Assembly: GCF_025822765.1 (NCBI RefSeq)
Contig: NZ_JACKUK010000046.1
Location: 1 to 64,000 of the forward strand
DNA length: 64,000 bases
Direction of reading: 5' to 3'
DNA from: Mycobacterium barrassiae
GTDB lineage: Bacteria > Actinomycetota > Actinomycetes > Mycobacteriales > Mycobacteriaceae
Shown: in pieces, positions 45,480 to 54,976 of the stretch
How the letters are laid out: each line of letters starts with the position of its first letter
Position numbering within the stretch: the stretch's first letter is position 1
The notes under the pieces: model-generated
The model's database searches: none
Seen by the model: only the letters and a program-made list of their open reading frames with translations
What the model was told of the DNA's origin: nothing
Translations under genes and position numbers: made by a program

Positions 45480-46309
45480 CGACAGCTGAGACGACGAACG
45501 CACCGCGACCCCCCGAGGGCGACTGGCTGGGTACGCCGTACCTGCGGTTCACCCGGGAGGGCGCGTTCGGCGTCTGCACGCTGGATCGGCCGCAGGCCCG
45601 TAACGCGATGACGCCCGCGATGTACTTCGGGATCCGCTACGCCGTCCGGCACGTCGACGCCGACCCCGACCTGGCGGGTCTGCTGATCACCGGCACGGGT
45701 GACGTGTTCGCGCCCGGCGGCGACATGGGCGGCGGCGACGGCAGCGACAACTGGCTGACGTTCGGTTCGGCGCTGGGGATGGACGTGACGCCGTTCGAGA
45801 CGCTGCGCCAGTCGGTGAAGCCGGTGGTGGCGGCGGTCAACGGGTTGTGCCAGGGCGGCGGGCTGCAGATCGCGCTGTGCAGCGATATGGCGGTGGTCAG
45901 CGACCGGGCGACGTTCCGGGTGCCCGAGCTGATGCGCGGCATCGCCGACACCTGTTACAGCCAGATGTTGACGCGCCTGATCGGCCCGGTCCGCACCCGC
46001 GACCTGATGTTCACCGGCCGCACGCTGACCGCCCAGGAGGCGCAGGAGTGGGGCATGGTCGCGCGGGTCGTCCCGCATGACCAGCTGCTCGACGAGGCCC
46101 GCGAGGTGCTGACGCAGTGCTGCCGGACCGCTCCTGCGGCTCGAAGCGTCGTGAAGTCGAGCCTGGACAACTATCTCGGCCTGTTCGACCGCATCGGCAT
46201 GCAGGCCAGCTTCTCCGCACCCGAGGCGCTCGAGGGCTTCCGCGCGTTCAAGGAGCGGCGCTCGCCGGACTGGGTGCACCCGGAGCTGCGGGTCGAGGGT
46301 CGACTCTAA
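45476..46309 (+). CDS. Enoyl-CoA hydratase/isomerase family protein
   Basis: 277 residues of the crotonase family with DRPQARNAMTPAM, GTGDVFAPGGDMGGG, NGLCQGGGLQIALCSD and FRVPELMRGIADT. It is probably co-transcribed with the kinase. Catalysis of hydration or isomerisation is likely, but the substrate is not evident and the kinase pairing gives no clear hint. Confidence 0.8.
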   Translation: MTTAETTNAPRPPEGDWLGTPYLRFTREGAFGVCTLDRPQARNAMTPAMYFGIRYAVRHVDADPDLAGLLITGTGDVFAPGGDMGGGDGSDNWLTFGSALGMDVTPFETLRQSVKPVVAAVNGLCQGGGLQIALCSDMAVVSDRATFRVPELMRGIADTCYSQMLTRLIGPVRTRDLMFTGRTLTAQEAQEWGMVARVVPHDQLLDEAREVLTQCCRTAPAARSVVKSSLDNYLGLFDRIGMQASFSAPEALEGFRAFKERRSPDWVHPELRVEGRL

Positions 46310-46312
46310 GTT

Positions 46313-46365
46313 GCGATTTCGGCGTGCTCAGTCTCGCTGAGCGTGACCCAGCACGCCGAAATCGC
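46313..46365. terminator. Long-arm hairpin terminator
   Basis: GCGATTTCGGCGTGCT (46313-46328) and AGCACGCCGAAATCGC (46350-46365) are perfect 16-base arms separated by 21 bases, directly after the hydratase stop. An alternative inner stem, GCTCAG-TCTCG-CTGAGC, shares bases with the left arm, so two folds compete. Confidence 0.7.
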
Positions 46366-46371
46366 TCGGAT

Positions 46372-46393
46372 TAGTACAGATTCTGCTGTACTA
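46372..46393. promoter_or_regulatory. ArsR operator overlapping its promoter
   Basis: TAGTACAG (46372-46379) and CTGTACTA (46386-46393) are perfect 8-base arms around ATTCTG. The right arm contains most of TACTAT (46389-46394), the -10-like hexamer seven bases before the arsR GTG, so bound regulator would block its own transcription. Confidence 0.7.
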
Positions 46394-46401
46394 TCGGCGA
46401 C

Positions 46402-46731
46402 GTGCAGACGGTCACGCGCAGCGACGCCCTCTCCCGCTTCGGGTACGCCCTTTCCGACGCGACGCGTGCCGAGATCCTGTTGATGCTGCGCGACGGGCCC
46501 GGCTATCCGTCCGAGCTGGCCGACAGGATCGGGGTGTCGCGCCAGATCCTGTCCAACCACCTCGCGTGCCTGCGCGGCTGCGGCCTCGTGGTGACGCAGC
46601 CCGAGGGGCGGCGCAACCGCTACGAACTGGCCGACGAGCGGATCGCCCACGCCCTCGACGACCTGCTCGGCCTGGTGCTCGACGTCGACCCCGCCTGCTG
46701 TCCCGCCGCCGAAACGAACGACTGCTGCTGA
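46402..46731 (+). CDS. ArsR/SmtB-family repressor
   Basis: 109-residue winged-helix protein with ALSDATRAEILLML, SELADRIGVSRQILSNHLAC as recognition region and RRNRYELADERI as wing. The C-terminus ends CCPAAETNDCC, with two Cys pairs that could bind a soft metal or metalloid. GTG 46402 is preceded by TACTAT with seven bases between, a leaderless start. It lies upstream of the methyltransferase-like gene, its likely second target. Confidence 0.88.
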   Translation: MQTVTRSDALSRFGYALSDATRAEILLMLRDGPGYPSELADRIGVSRQILSNHLACLRGCGLVVTQPEGRRNRYELADERIAHALDDLLGLVLDVDPACCPAAETNDCC

Positions 46732-46852
46732 TGACCTCGATCAGCGCAGCACGTAGCGCGGTTCTGAGCCGTCGTATCCGCCTGCTAACGGGCCGGTCGT
46801 GGGCTGCATGGCGCGGAGATCCGTGCTGCCCATGAATCCAGGAGGAATCGAC

Positions 46853-47458
46853 ATGCCAATCGCCGCCCTAGTGCTGTTCGTTGTGTTCGCGGCGCTCGGA
46901 TTCGGTTGGCGTAGTTGGGAACAGCGACGCCGTACCGGGTCCACCGGATTTCACGGGATCAGCGGCCGTCCTGGTTCGATCGAATGGTTCGCCGGAATCG
47001 GGTTCATCGTGTCGATGGGCGTCGCGGTCTTCGCGCCGATCCTTCAGTTGCTCGGCATCGTGTCACCGCTCGGCTTCTTACACGTGCCCTGGATCCAGAT
47101 CACAGGCACTGCCATCGCGGTATTCGGCATCGCTGCGACCGTCTATTCCCAACTGGACATGGGCGATTCATGGCGGATCGGCGTCGACAAGAGCGAAACG
47201 ACGACACTGGTGCGCAGCGGGGTCTTCGGATGGGTGCGCAACCCGATCTTCACCGCGATGATGGCCTTCGGTCTCGGATTCGCGCTGATGACACCGAATC
47301 CGGTGGCCGTCGCGGGTTTCGTGCTGCTTGTCGTCACGATCGAGTTGCAGGTCCGCGCCGTCGAGGAGCCCTACCTGCTTGCCACACACGGCGATTCATA
47401 CCGCGACTATCTGGCCGGCGTCGGACGCTTCGTCCCCGGTGTGGGACGGCGGCGCTAG
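46853..47458 (+). CDS. Isoprenylcysteine carboxyl methyltransferase-like membrane protein
   Basis: 201 residues with four or five hydrophobic segments and the ICMT/PEMT-type C-terminus: GWVRNPIFTAMM, EEPYLLATHGDSYRDYL, VGRFVPG. Bacterial members methylate small lipophilic or metal-related substrates or are uncharacterised. AGGAGG seven bases before ATG 46853 fixes the start. It follows the ArsR gene after 121 bases without other features. Its stop shares CTAG with the nadE stop on the other strand. Confidence 0.8.
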   Translation: MPIAALVLFVVFAALGFGWRSWEQRRRTGSTGFHGISGRPGSIEWFAGIGFIVSMGVAVFAPILQLLGIVSPLGFLHVPWIQITGTAIAVFGIAATVYSQLDMGDSWRIGVDKSETTTLVRSGVFGWVRNPIFTAMMAFGLGFALMTPNPVAVAGFVLLVVTIELQVRAVEEPYLLATHGDSYRDYLAGVGRFVPGVGRRR

Positions 47459-49497
47459 TCTTCGGGGATTTCGCGCTCGATCTCGTGCAGCCAGATGCGC
47501 GCCGACATGTCCGACGGCGCCCGCCAATCAGCACGCGGCGACAACGATCCGCCGGCCGACACCTTCGGGCCGTTGGGCATCGCCGATCGCTTGAACTGGG
47601 CGAACGAGTAGTACCGCTGCGCGAACACCTGCAGCCAGTGGCGAATCTCCTTCAGCGAGAAGGCCGGTCGCTTGTCCTCCGGGAAGCCCGTCGGCCAGTC
47701 GCCGCGCTCGGGATCGCTCCAGGCGTGCCAAGCCAAAAACGCGATCTTCGAGGGCCTGAACCCGTATCGCAGCACGTTGAACAGCGAGAAGTCCTGGAGC
47801 ACATACGGTCCGACCTTCGCTTCACTGCTCTGGATCTCCTCGTCCTCGCCGGTGGGCACCAGCTCGGGCGTGATCTCGGTGTCGAGCACCGACTGCAGCA
47901 CCTCGTTGACGGTGTCATCGAACTGGTTCGACGAGATGACCCAGCGGATCAGGTGCTGGATCAACGTCTTGGGCACGCCGCCGTTGACGTTGTAGTGCGA
48001 CATCTGATCGCCGACGCCGTAGGTGGACCAGCCGAGCGCGAGTTCGGAGAGATCGCCTGTGCCCAACACGATTCCACCGCGCTGATTGGCGAGGCGGAAC
48101 AGGTAGTCGGTACGCAGACCTGCCTGCACGTTCTCGAAGGTGACGTCGTAGACCTTCTCGCCGCGTGAGAACGGATGCTCCATCTCCTTGAGCATCAACT
48201 CCGCGGTCGACTTGATGTCGATCTCTTCGAACGTGACGCCGAGTGCGTCCGCCAGCCGGGTCGCATTGTTCTTGGTGCGGTCACCGGTGGCGAAGCCCGG
48301 CAGTGTGAACGCCAGAATGTCGCTGCGCGGCCGCTCTTCTCGGTCCATCGCGCGGGCGGCGACGATCAACGCATGCGTCGAATCGAGACCGCCGGAGAGC
48401 CCGAGTACGACCTTCGGGTAGTCCAGCGCGCGTAGCCGCTGCTCCAACCCGGAGACCTGGATGTTGTAGGCCTCGTAGCAATCCTGTTCCAGCCGTGACG
48501 GATCCGCCGGCACGAACGGAAACCGCTCGACCTCACGTAGCAGCCCGATGTCGCCGCCCGGCGGGTCGAGCGTGAACTCCACCCACCGAAACGAGTCGGC
48601 GTCGAGATCGTGGTGGATGCGGTTGTCGTCGAAGGTGCCCATCCGCAGCCGCTCGGAACGCAACAGTTCCAGATCGACGTCGGCGGTCGAGCGCCGCTCG
48701 CCCTTGGGGAAGCGTTCGGACTGCGCGAGGCATACGCCGTTCTCCCACACCATGGTCTGGCCGTCCCAGGCGAGGTCGGTGGTGGACTCGCCTTCCCCGG
48801 CCGCCGCGTAGACGTATGCGGCCAGGCAGCGCGACGAGGCGGAACGGGCCAGCAGGCAGCGGTCGTCGGCGCGGCCAATCGTGATGGGGCTGCCGGACAG
48901 GTTCGCCAGCACCGTCGCCCCCGCGAGCGCAGCCTCCGCACTCGGCGGCACGGGCACGAACATGTCCTCGCAGATCTCGACGTGCAGCACGAACCCCGGC
49001 AGGTCGGTCGCGGTGAACAACAGGTCCGAACCGAACGGCACCTCCGACCCGGCCACCCGGATCTCGCCCCGCACGAGATCGCCTGCAGCGATCTGGCGTC
49101 GCTCATAGAACTCGCGGTAGGTCGGCAGGTACGACTTGGGAACCACGCCCAGCACGCGGCCGCGGTGGACGACGACCGCGGTGTTGTAGATCCGGTGCGC
49201 GTACCGCAGCGGAGCGCCGACGACCAGGACCGGCATCAGCCCGGCGGAGGCCTCGACGATCTGCCGCAGCGCGTCCTCGACCGAGGCGAGCAGCGTGTCC
49301 TGCAGCAGGATGTCCTCGATCGAATAGCCCGACAGCGTGAGCTCGGGAAACACCGCCAGCGCGACGCTGTCGTCGTGGCAGTCGCGGGCGATCCGCAGCA
49401 CCGACTCCGCGTTCGCCGCCGGGTCGGCGAGGGTCGTGTGATGCGTGCAGGCTGCGACGCGGACGAAGCCCTGGCGGTATGCCGAGTAAAACTCCAT
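47455..49497 (-). CDS. nadE: Glutamine-dependent NAD+ synthetase
   Basis: 680 residues. The N-terminal glutaminase (nitrilase fold) has the triad Glu52 (FPELTLSGYS), Lys121 (VVPKSYLP) and Cys176 (VEICEDM), at the same positions as in the M. tuberculosis enzyme. The C-terminal synthetase has the P-loop LGLSGGLDSTHA. It completes NAD synthesis from NaAD using ammonia from glutamine. ATG 49497 gives the family length; the longer frame is not needed. Confidence 0.95.
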   Translation of the reverse strand: MEFYSAYRQGFVRVAACTHHTTLADPAANAESVLRIARDCHDDSVALAVFPELTLSGYSIEDILLQDTLLASVEDALRQIVEASAGLMPVLVVGAPLRYAHRIYNTAVVVHRGRVLGVVPKSYLPTYREFYERRQIAAGDLVRGEIRVAGSEVPFGSDLLFTATDLPGFVLHVEICEDMFVPVPPSAEAALAGATVLANLSGSPITIGRADDRCLLARSASSRCLAAYVYAAAGEGESTTDLAWDGQTMVWENGVCLAQSERFPKGERRSTADVDLELLRSERLRMGTFDDNRIHHDLDADSFRWVEFTLDPPGGDIGLLREVERFPFVPADPSRLEQDCYEAYNIQVSGLEQRLRALDYPKVVLGLSGGLDSTHALIVAARAMDREERPRSDILAFTLPGFATGDRTKNNATRLADALGVTFEEIDIKSTAELMLKEMEHPFSRGEKVYDVTFENVQAGLRTDYLFRLANQRGGIVLGTGDLSELALGWSTYGVGDQMSHYNVNGGVPKTLIQHLIRWVISSNQFDDTVNEVLQSVLDTEITPELVPTGEDEEIQSSEAKVGPYVLQDFSLFNVLRYGFRPSKIAFLAWHAWSDPERGDWPTGFPEDKRPAFSLKEIRHWLQVFAQRYYSFAQFKRSAMPNGPKVSAGGSLSPRADWRAPSDMSARIWLHEIEREIPED

Positions 49498-49528
49498 GCC
49501 ACATTGTTGCCCGAAAAGAGATCGGGGT

Positions 49529-50080
49529 ATGCAAGTCCCCATGAGTCAAGCTGCGCTGCTGGTCATCGACATGCTGAACACCTATCAACACGAAGATGCC
49601 GACGTCCTGGCGAAAAACGTCGCCGAAATCGTCGATCCGTTGGCCGATCTGATCTCGCGGGCCCGCGACCGCGACGACGTCGACGTCATCTATGTCAACG
49701 ACAACTACGGCGACTTCAGCGCCGACTTCGAGGAAATCGCCGACGCCGCGCTCAACGGCGAGCGGCCGGATCTCGTGACGCCGATCGCCCCCGACAAGGA
49801 CTCTTTACGGGTCCTCAAGGTGCGACACAGCGCGTTTTACGCCAGCTCGCTGGACTACCTGCTCGGCCGGCTCGAGCCTCAGCAGTTGATCATCACCGGT
49901 CAGGTCACCGAGCAGTGCATCCTCTACAGCGCGCTCGACGCCTACGTGCGGCACTTCTCGTTCGTCGTCCCGTCGGACTGCGTGGCCCACATCGACCCCG
50001 AACTCGGCGATGCGGCGCTGACCATGATGAACAAGAACATGCACGCCGAGATCGTGCCCGCGAAGGAGTGTCTGAGCTGA
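49529..50080 (+). CDS. Isochorismatase-fold cysteine hydrolase
   Basis: About 180 residues with the catalytic Asp in LLVIDMLNTY, Lys in RVLKVRHSAFY and Cys in TGQVTEQCILYS, the triad of the isochorismatase superfamily. Nearby nadE and a sirtuin make nicotinamidase a tempting call, but the DxH...H metal site of PncA is absent (VNDNYGDFSADF instead), so another amide or ester substrate is more likely. AAAGAG favours ATG 49529; ATG 49541 would give the more usual N-terminus. It is not part of the M. tuberculosis order. Confidence 0.8.
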   Translation: MQVPMSQAALLVIDMLNTYQHEDADVLAKNVAEIVDPLADLISRARDRDDVDVIYVNDNYGDFSADFEEIADAALNGERPDLVTPIAPDKDSLRVLKVRHSAFYASSLDYLLGRLEPQQLIITGQVTEQCILYSALDAYVRHFSFVVPSDCVAHIDPELGDAALTMMNKNMHAEIVPAKECLS

Positions 50081-50108
50081 CGACGGGCTGATCGCTACTC
50101 TCGACGGT

Positions 50109-50942
50109 GTGGACGCTCCCGAGCTCGTAGCCCTGCTTCGGGGGCGGCGCGTAGCGGTGTTGACCGGCGCGGGGATGTCGACGGATTCGGGGATCCCCGA
50201 CTACCGCGGACCCGACTCGCCGCCGAGCAACCCGATGACGATCCGGCAGTTCACCTCCGACGCGAAGTTCCGCCAGCGCTACTGGGCGCGTAACCACATC
50301 GGCTGGCGGCACATGGACGAGACGCTGCCCAACGCGGGGCATCGAGCGTTGGCGTCGCTGGAACGCGCAGGCGTCGTGTCGGGTCTGATCACTCAGAACG
50401 TCGACCTCCTGCACACCAAGGCGGGCAGCACCGCCGTCGTCAACCTGCACGGCACGTACGCCCAGGTGATCTGCCTGGATTGCGGATTCACCATGCCCCG
50501 CGCCGCGCTGGCCGATCTGCTCGAAGCCGCCAATCCGGGCTTCCTCGAGCGCGCGGAGGCGGTCGGCGGTATCGCGGTGGCCCCCGATGCCGATGCGGTC
50601 GTCGGCGATACCGAGTCGTTCACGATCGTCGACTGTCCGCGCTGCGGAGGAATGCTGAAGCCCGACATCGTGTACTTCGGCGAGAACGTGCCCAAAAATC
50701 GTGTGGAGCAAGCCTATTCGTTTGTCGATGAAGCGGACGCACTGCTGGTGGCCGGTTCGTCGCTGACGGTCTTCTCGGGTTTCCGGTTCGTCCGTCACGC
50801 AGCTGCGCTGGGTATCCCCGTCGCGATCATCAACCGTGGGCGCACGCGCGGCGACGATTACGCGGCGGTCAAGGTCGACAGCGGGTGCTCCGAAATGCTC
50901 ACCCTGCTGGCGGATGAACTGCCCGCCGTCGCGCTTAGATGA
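50109..50942 (+). CDS. Sir2-family NAD-dependent protein deacylase (class II-like)
   Basis: 277 residues with GAGMSTDSGIPDYRG, TQNVDLLHTKAG, the catalytic NLHGTY and two zinc pairs, CLDCG and CPRCG, separated by an insertion of over 50 residues. GSSLTVFSGFR closes the NAD site. The motifs resemble the SIRT4-like class rather than the class III enzymes. GTG 50109 lies seven bases after TACTCT, a leaderless start. It probably reverses protein acylation and may act on other acyl groups. Confidence 0.88.
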   Translation: MDAPELVALLRGRRVAVLTGAGMSTDSGIPDYRGPDSPPSNPMTIRQFTSDAKFRQRYWARNHIGWRHMDETLPNAGHRALASLERAGVVSGLITQNVDLLHTKAGSTAVVNLHGTYAQVICLDCGFTMPRAALADLLEAANPGFLERAEAVGGIAVAPDADAVVGDTESFTIVDCPRCGGMLKPDIVYFGENVPKNRVEQAYSFVDEADALLVAGSSLTVFSGFRFVRHAAALGIPVAIINRGRTRGDDYAAVKVDSGCSEMLTLLADELPAVALR

Positions 50943-50946
50943 GTAC

Positions 50947-51591
50947 GTGACCACTGACGACGACGCCTCGTGGCTGCGGTCGCTGCTGGAGAGCCACCGG
51001 CCCCCGCCGGGACCCGTCTCGGGCCGCTGGGCTCTCGGCGTCGGCGACATGATCGCGAACCACTCGCTGACACCGGACACGCTGAGCGGACTGGTCCGGA
51101 AGCTCAACTACTTCGGCGGCGTCGCGATCAGCGAGGGCACCGTCGAGTTCGACGGTGACAAAGTCGAATGGGCCGACGTGGAAGAGGTCCGCACCCGCAG
51201 CCTGATCGAGTACATGTTCACCGGCGGCCTGGACAGCCAGATCGACAAGCTGCCGGTGCCGTGGTTCCCGTTCCGCCGGAAGGTGCTCGGCGCGATCTCG
51301 CGCGCTGCGCTGACACTGCTGTTGGCCGCCGCGAAGCAGCAGCTCGAGGGCGGTGCGATGGACATTCGCATCCCTGCCGAGGTGCACTACCGCGGCACGC
51401 TGTTCAAGCGTGAGCTCACGCCGGGCATGCTCGCCGCGGTGATACTGGCCGACCCCGCCGTCCGCGCCTGCTTCGAGGCGACCGCCCAGGCGAACAACGT
51501 GACGGTCTCCCCCGCCGAGGACGACGTCATGCACGACGCCGACGAGCGGGCCGAACAGATCAAGTCGATGTTGGCCAAGCTCCGTTCATAG
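50947..51591 (+). CDS. Conserved protein of unknown function
   Basis: 214 residues without a family I recognise. It has SHRPPPGPVSGRWALGVGDM at the N-terminus, a strand-rich middle (GGVAISEGTVEFDGDKVEWA) and a central hydrophobic helix AISRAALTLLLAAAKQQLE. It starts at GTG 50947, four bases after the sirtuin stop, so it is the likely operon partner. It could be a substrate or an accessory protein of the sirtuin; that is speculation. Confidence 0.65.
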   Translation: MTTDDDASWLRSLLESHRPPPGPVSGRWALGVGDMIANHSLTPDTLSGLVRKLNYFGGVAISEGTVEFDGDKVEWADVEEVRTRSLIEYMFTGGLDSQIDKLPVPWFPFRRKVLGAISRAALTLLLAAAKQQLEGGAMDIRIPAEVHYRGTLFKRELTPGMLAAVILADPAVRACFEATAQANNVTVSPAEDDVMHDADERAEQIKSMLAKLRS

Positions 51592-51643
51592 CGATTTGTG
51601 TGCGTTAAGGAGCGCTCACCGCTCTCGATTGCACACAAATCGC
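51591..51643. terminator. Long-arm bidirectional hairpin terminator
   Basis: GCGATTTGTGTGC (51591-51603) and GCACACAAATCGC (51631-51643) are perfect 13-base arms, with an inner stem GAGCG-CTCAC-CGCTC at 51610-51624. It begins on the last base of one stop codon and ends just before the convergent proB stop, so it can serve both strands. Outer GCGATTT is shared with the hairpin at 46313. Confidence 0.72.
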
Positions 51644-51645
51644 AG

Positions 51646-52746
51646 TTAAACGGCGACCAGATCGTCGGCGTGCACCGCGGGACGACGCATGTCGGCGGGC
51701 AGGTCCGACGTCGACCGGCCCAACATCTTGGCCAGCTCGGCGTGGTCGTAGGCCACCACACCGCGGGCCACCATCGTCGCGTCCTGGGAGCGTAGTTCGA
51801 CGACGTCTCCGCCGTAGAACCGGCCCGATACCGCCGTGATACCCGCGGGCAGCAGCGACCGCCGCTGCTGCACGACGGCCCGCACCGCGCCGTCATCGAG
51901 GGTGAGCGCCCCCGATGCCTCGGCGGCGTAGCGGACCCAGAACCTGCGCGCCGACATGCGTTCGGGCCTCGGCGCGAACACCGTTCCGACGGACGCGTCC
52001 ACGAGCGCCGTGGCAGCGTCGGACGCCGCAGCCAGCAGTACCGGAACGCCGGCGTCGGCGGCCAGCAGCGCCGACGACAGCTTCGACGCCATCCCGCCGG
52101 TACCGAGATGACTGCCTCGGCCTGCGACCACGCCGTCGAGATCGACGGGTCCGGAGACCTCGGGAATGAAGCGCGCGTTGCCTTTTCGCGGATCCGAGTC
52201 GTAGAGCCCGTCGATGTCGGAGAGCAGCACCAGCGCGTCGGCGCCGACCAGGTGAGCCACCAGGGCCGAGAGCCGGTCGTTGTCGCCGAACCGGATCTCG
52301 TTGGTGGCGACGGTGTCGTTCTCGTTGACGATCGCGACCGCGTGCAGCACACGCAACCGGTCCAGCGTCCGTTGAGCGTTGGTGTGCTGCACCCGCATCG
52401 AGATGTCGTGCGCGGTCAGCAGCACCTGGCCGACGGTGCGGTTGTAGCGGGCGAACGCCGTGTTCCACGCGTTGACCAGCGCAACCTGCCCGACGCTGGC
52501 GGCGGCCTGTTTGGTGGCCAGATCCGCGGGCCGTTTGGACAGCTTGAGTGGTTCGATGCCCGCAGCAATGGCTCCCGAAGACACGATCACCACGTCCGAA
52601 CCCGCCTTCATGCGGGCCTCGATCGCATCGGCGAGCGTCGCCAATCTGTCGACGTCGAATACACCCGACGGCGTAGTCAGCGCGGTGGTGCCGATCTTGA
52701 CGACGACGCTTCGCGCGGTCCGGATCGCCTCGCGGTGCACGCTCAT
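51646..52746 (-). CDS. proB: Glutamate 5-kinase
   Basis: 366 residues: an amino-acid-kinase domain ([39 protein letters not shown]) followed by a C-terminal PUA domain from about residue 270. It performs the first, proline-inhibited step of proline synthesis. Its start overlaps the obg stop by 4 bases, as in M. tuberculosis (Rv2439c-Rv2440c). Confidence 0.94.
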   Translation of the reverse strand: MSVHREAIRTARSVVVKIGTTALTTPSGVFDVDRLATLADAIEARMKAGSDVVIVSSGAIAAGIEPLKLSKRPADLATKQAAASVGQVALVNAWNTAFARYNRTVGQVLLTAHDISMRVQHTNAQRTLDRLRVLHAVAIVNENDTVATNEIRFGDNDRLSALVAHLVGADALVLLSDIDGLYDSDPRKGNARFIPEVSGPVDLDGVVAGRGSHLGTGGMASKLSSALLAADAGVPVLLAAASDAATALVDASVGTVFAPRPERMSARRFWVRYAAEASGALTLDDGAVRAVVQQRRSLLPAGITAVSGRFYGGDVVELRSQDATMVARGVVAYDHAELAKMLGRSTSDLPADMRRPAVHADDLVAV

Positions 52747-54188
52747 GACTCACCACCGGGGCGGCGACGCTCGCGTCGGGCGGCCTTTCGCTCGTCGGCG
52801 CGGGGGCGATCCGTCTGCTCGAGTCGCGCATCGGTGCCGCGGCCGGACAACGGCAGGTCGACCCCAGCAGGCGTCTGCGGCTCCCAGTCGAACGTCATGT
52901 CGCCGATCGTCACCGCACAGCCGGGTTTGGCGCCGAGGCGCAGCAACTCGTCCTCCACACCGAGCCGGGCCAGCCGGTCGCCGAGATATCCGACGGCCTC
53001 ATCGTTGGTGAAATCCGTTTGAGCGATCCACCGTTCGGGTCGAGCACCGCGCACGATGAAGCCGCCCTCGCCGTCAGATTCGACGGTGAATCCTGTCTCG
53101 TTCACCGGGATGGGACGGATCACCGGCCGGCGCGGCACGACGGCCGGTTGCGAACTGCGATACGCCGACACCATGTCCCACAGCGCAAACGTCAACGGCC
53201 GCAATCCCTCTCGCGATACCGTCGACACCTCATAGACGGGCCATCCGAATCGGCGGGTGACATCTTCGCGGACGAAGTCGGCCAGTTCGCGCGCATCCGG
53301 CACGTCGATTTTGTTGAGGACCACTGCCCGTGGCCGCGTGGCGAGGTCGCCGAGTGTCGAATCACCCTGCAGCGTCGGGGTGTATGCGGCCAGTTCGGCT
53401 TCGAGCGCCTCGATGTCGGAGACCGGATCGCGGCCGGGTTCCAGTGTCGCGCAGTCGATGACGTGCACCAACACCGCGCATCGTTCGATATGCCTGAGGA
53501 ATTCCAGCCCGAGGCCACGTCCCTCGGACGCTCCGGGAATGAGACCGGGCACATCGGCGACGGTGAAGGTGTGCTCCCCCGCCGACACCACACCCAGGTT
53601 GGGTGTCAGCGTGGTGAACGGATAGTCGGCGATCTTTGGCTTCGCCGCCGAGATGGCCGACACCAGCGACGACTTACCTGCCGACGGGAACCCGACCAGG
53701 CCGACGTCGGCGACCGTCTTCAGTTCGAGAGTGAGGTCGCGGACCTGCCCCTTCTCGCCGAGCAGCGCGAAACCGGGTGCCTTGCGCGCCCGCGAGGCCA
53801 GCGCCGCGTTGCCCAGCCCGCCGCGACCGCCTGCGGCCGCCTCGAATCGGGTGCCCGCACCGACCAGGTCGGCAAGGAGGCGGCCGTGCTCGTCGAGCAC
53901 CACGGTGCCATCGGGCACCTTCACCTCCAGGTCGGCGCCCGCCGCCCCGTCACGGTTGCCGCCCATGCCCTGCTTGCCGGACGGCGCGACGACATGGGGG
54001 TGAAAGTGGAAATCGAGGAGAGTGTGGACCTGTGGGTCGACAACCAGTACGACGCTTCCGCCGCGTCCGCCGTTGCCGCCATCGGGTCCCCCGAGCGGTT
54101 TGAACTTCTCGCGGTGGACGGAGGCACAGCCGTTACCGCCGTTGCCCGCCTTCGCGTGAATCACGACGCGGTCGACGAACCGAGGCAT
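52743..54188 (-). CDS. obg: GTPase Obg/CgtA
   Basis: 481 residues: glycine-rich Obg domain ([27 protein letters not shown]), G domain with [22 protein letters not shown] and NKID, and the C-terminal OCT domain. It works in late 50S subunit assembly. AAAGGAAG precedes ATG 54188. It follows rplU-rpmA, with a hairpin at 54211-54258 in between. Confidence 0.95.
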   Translation of the reverse strand: MPRFVDRVVIHAKAGNGGNGCASVHREKFKPLGGPDGGNGGRGGSVVLVVDPQVHTLLDFHFHPHVVAPSGKQGMGGNRDGAAGADLEVKVPDGTVVLDEHGRLLADLVGAGTRFEAAAGGRGGLGNAALASRARKAPGFALLGEKGQVRDLTLELKTVADVGLVGFPSAGKSSLVSAISAAKPKIADYPFTTLTPNLGVVSAGEHTFTVADVPGLIPGASEGRGLGLEFLRHIERCAVLVHVIDCATLEPGRDPVSDIEALEAELAAYTPTLQGDSTLGDLATRPRAVVLNKIDVPDARELADFVREDVTRRFGWPVYEVSTVSREGLRPLTFALWDMVSAYRSSQPAVVPRRPVIRPIPVNETGFTVESDGEGGFIVRGARPERWIAQTDFTNDEAVGYLGDRLARLGVEDELLRLGAKPGCAVTIGDMTFDWEPQTPAGVDLPLSGRGTDARLEQTDRPRADERKAARRERRRPGGES

Positions 54189-54210
54189 CGGGCTTCCTTT
54201 CCATCACGAG

Positions 54211-54258
54211 TGTGGAGCTACTGCGGAAAATTCAGCCGAGAATCGCAGTAGCTACACA
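54211..54258. terminator. Hairpin between rpmA and obg
   Basis: TGTGGAGCTACTGCG (54211-54225) and CGCAGTAGCTACACA (54244-54258) pair with a single mismatch and an 18-base loop. It may attenuate read-through so that ribosomal protein genes are expressed more than obg-proB, or act as a processing site. Confidence 0.62.
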
Positions 54259-54271
54259 TTCGCGGCAGGAG

Positions 54272-54541
54272 CTAGGCCTCCGAGGAAACGGGCGGTCGCA
54301 CGACGCTGACCGTCTTGCGTCCGCGCTTGGTGCCGAACGTGACGGCACCGGGGGCCGTGGCGAACAGCGTGTCGTCGCCGCCGCGCCCGACGTTCACGCC
54401 GGGGTGGAAGTGAGTGCCGCGCTGGCGGACGATGATCTCGCCAGCCTTGACGATCTGGCCGCCGAAGCGCTTGACGCCGAGCCGCTGGGCAGCGGAGTCG
54501 CGACCGTTACGTGAGCTGGAAGCGCCCTTCTTGTGTGCCAT
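54272..54541 (-). CDS. rpmA: 50S ribosomal protein L27
   Basis: 89 residues beginning [20 protein letters not shown], the universal L27 N-terminus that reaches the peptidyl transferase centre, without the cleaved extension of Firmicutes. GGAGG precedes ATG 54541. It lies 13 bases after rplU. Confidence 0.97.
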   Translation of the reverse strand: MAHKKGASSSRNGRDSAAQRLGVKRFGGQIVKAGEIIVRQRGTHFHPGVNVGRGGDDTLFATAPGAVTFGTKRGRKTVSVVRPPVSSEA

Positions 54542-54554
54542 CTGTCGCCTCCTA

Positions 54555-54878
54555 CTACTTGATTCCGGTGACCTTGAGGACCGTCAGCTGCTGACGGTGA
54601 CCCTGCCGCTTGTGATAGCCGGTCTTGTTCTTGAACTTGTGGATGCGGATCTTGGGGCCCTTGGTGTGCTCGAGCACCTCGCCGGTGACGGCGACCTTCT
54701 CCAGCGCCTTCGCGTCGCTGGTGACCTTCGCGCCGTCGACGACGAGGGCGACGGGCAGCGACACCTTCGCGCCGGGCTCGGAGTCGAGCTTCTCGACCTT
54801 CACGACGTCGCCGACCGCGACCTTGTACTGCTTGCCGCCGGTCTTGACGATCGCGTACGTGGCTTTCTCGGCTGCCAT
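54555..54878 (-). CDS. rplU: 50S ribosomal protein L21
   Basis: 107 residues with [16 protein letters not shown] and [17 protein letters not shown]. It is the first gene of the rplU-rpmA unit, with GAAGGA before ATG 54878 and a clear promoter 100-130 bases upstream. Confidence 0.97.
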   Translation of the reverse strand: MAAEKATYAIVKTGGKQYKVAVGDVVKVEKLDSEPGAKVSLPVALVVDGAKVTSDAKALEKVAVTGEVLEHTKGPKIRIHKFKNKTGYHKRQGHRQQLTVLKVTGIK

Positions 54879-54976
54879 CAGGTCCTTCTTCTTCTCGTCT
54901 CTGGGCGCGCGCTACTGGTGGCTGCGCATGTCTGGGTTTCCGACTGCCGCCGGCAGGGCCTGGCGACAACTGCTCA

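Noticed and set aside
49529-50080. Nicotinamidase (pncA) for the hydrolase next to nadE
   Set aside because: The catalytic triad is present, but the Asp-x-His...His metal site of PncA is missing.
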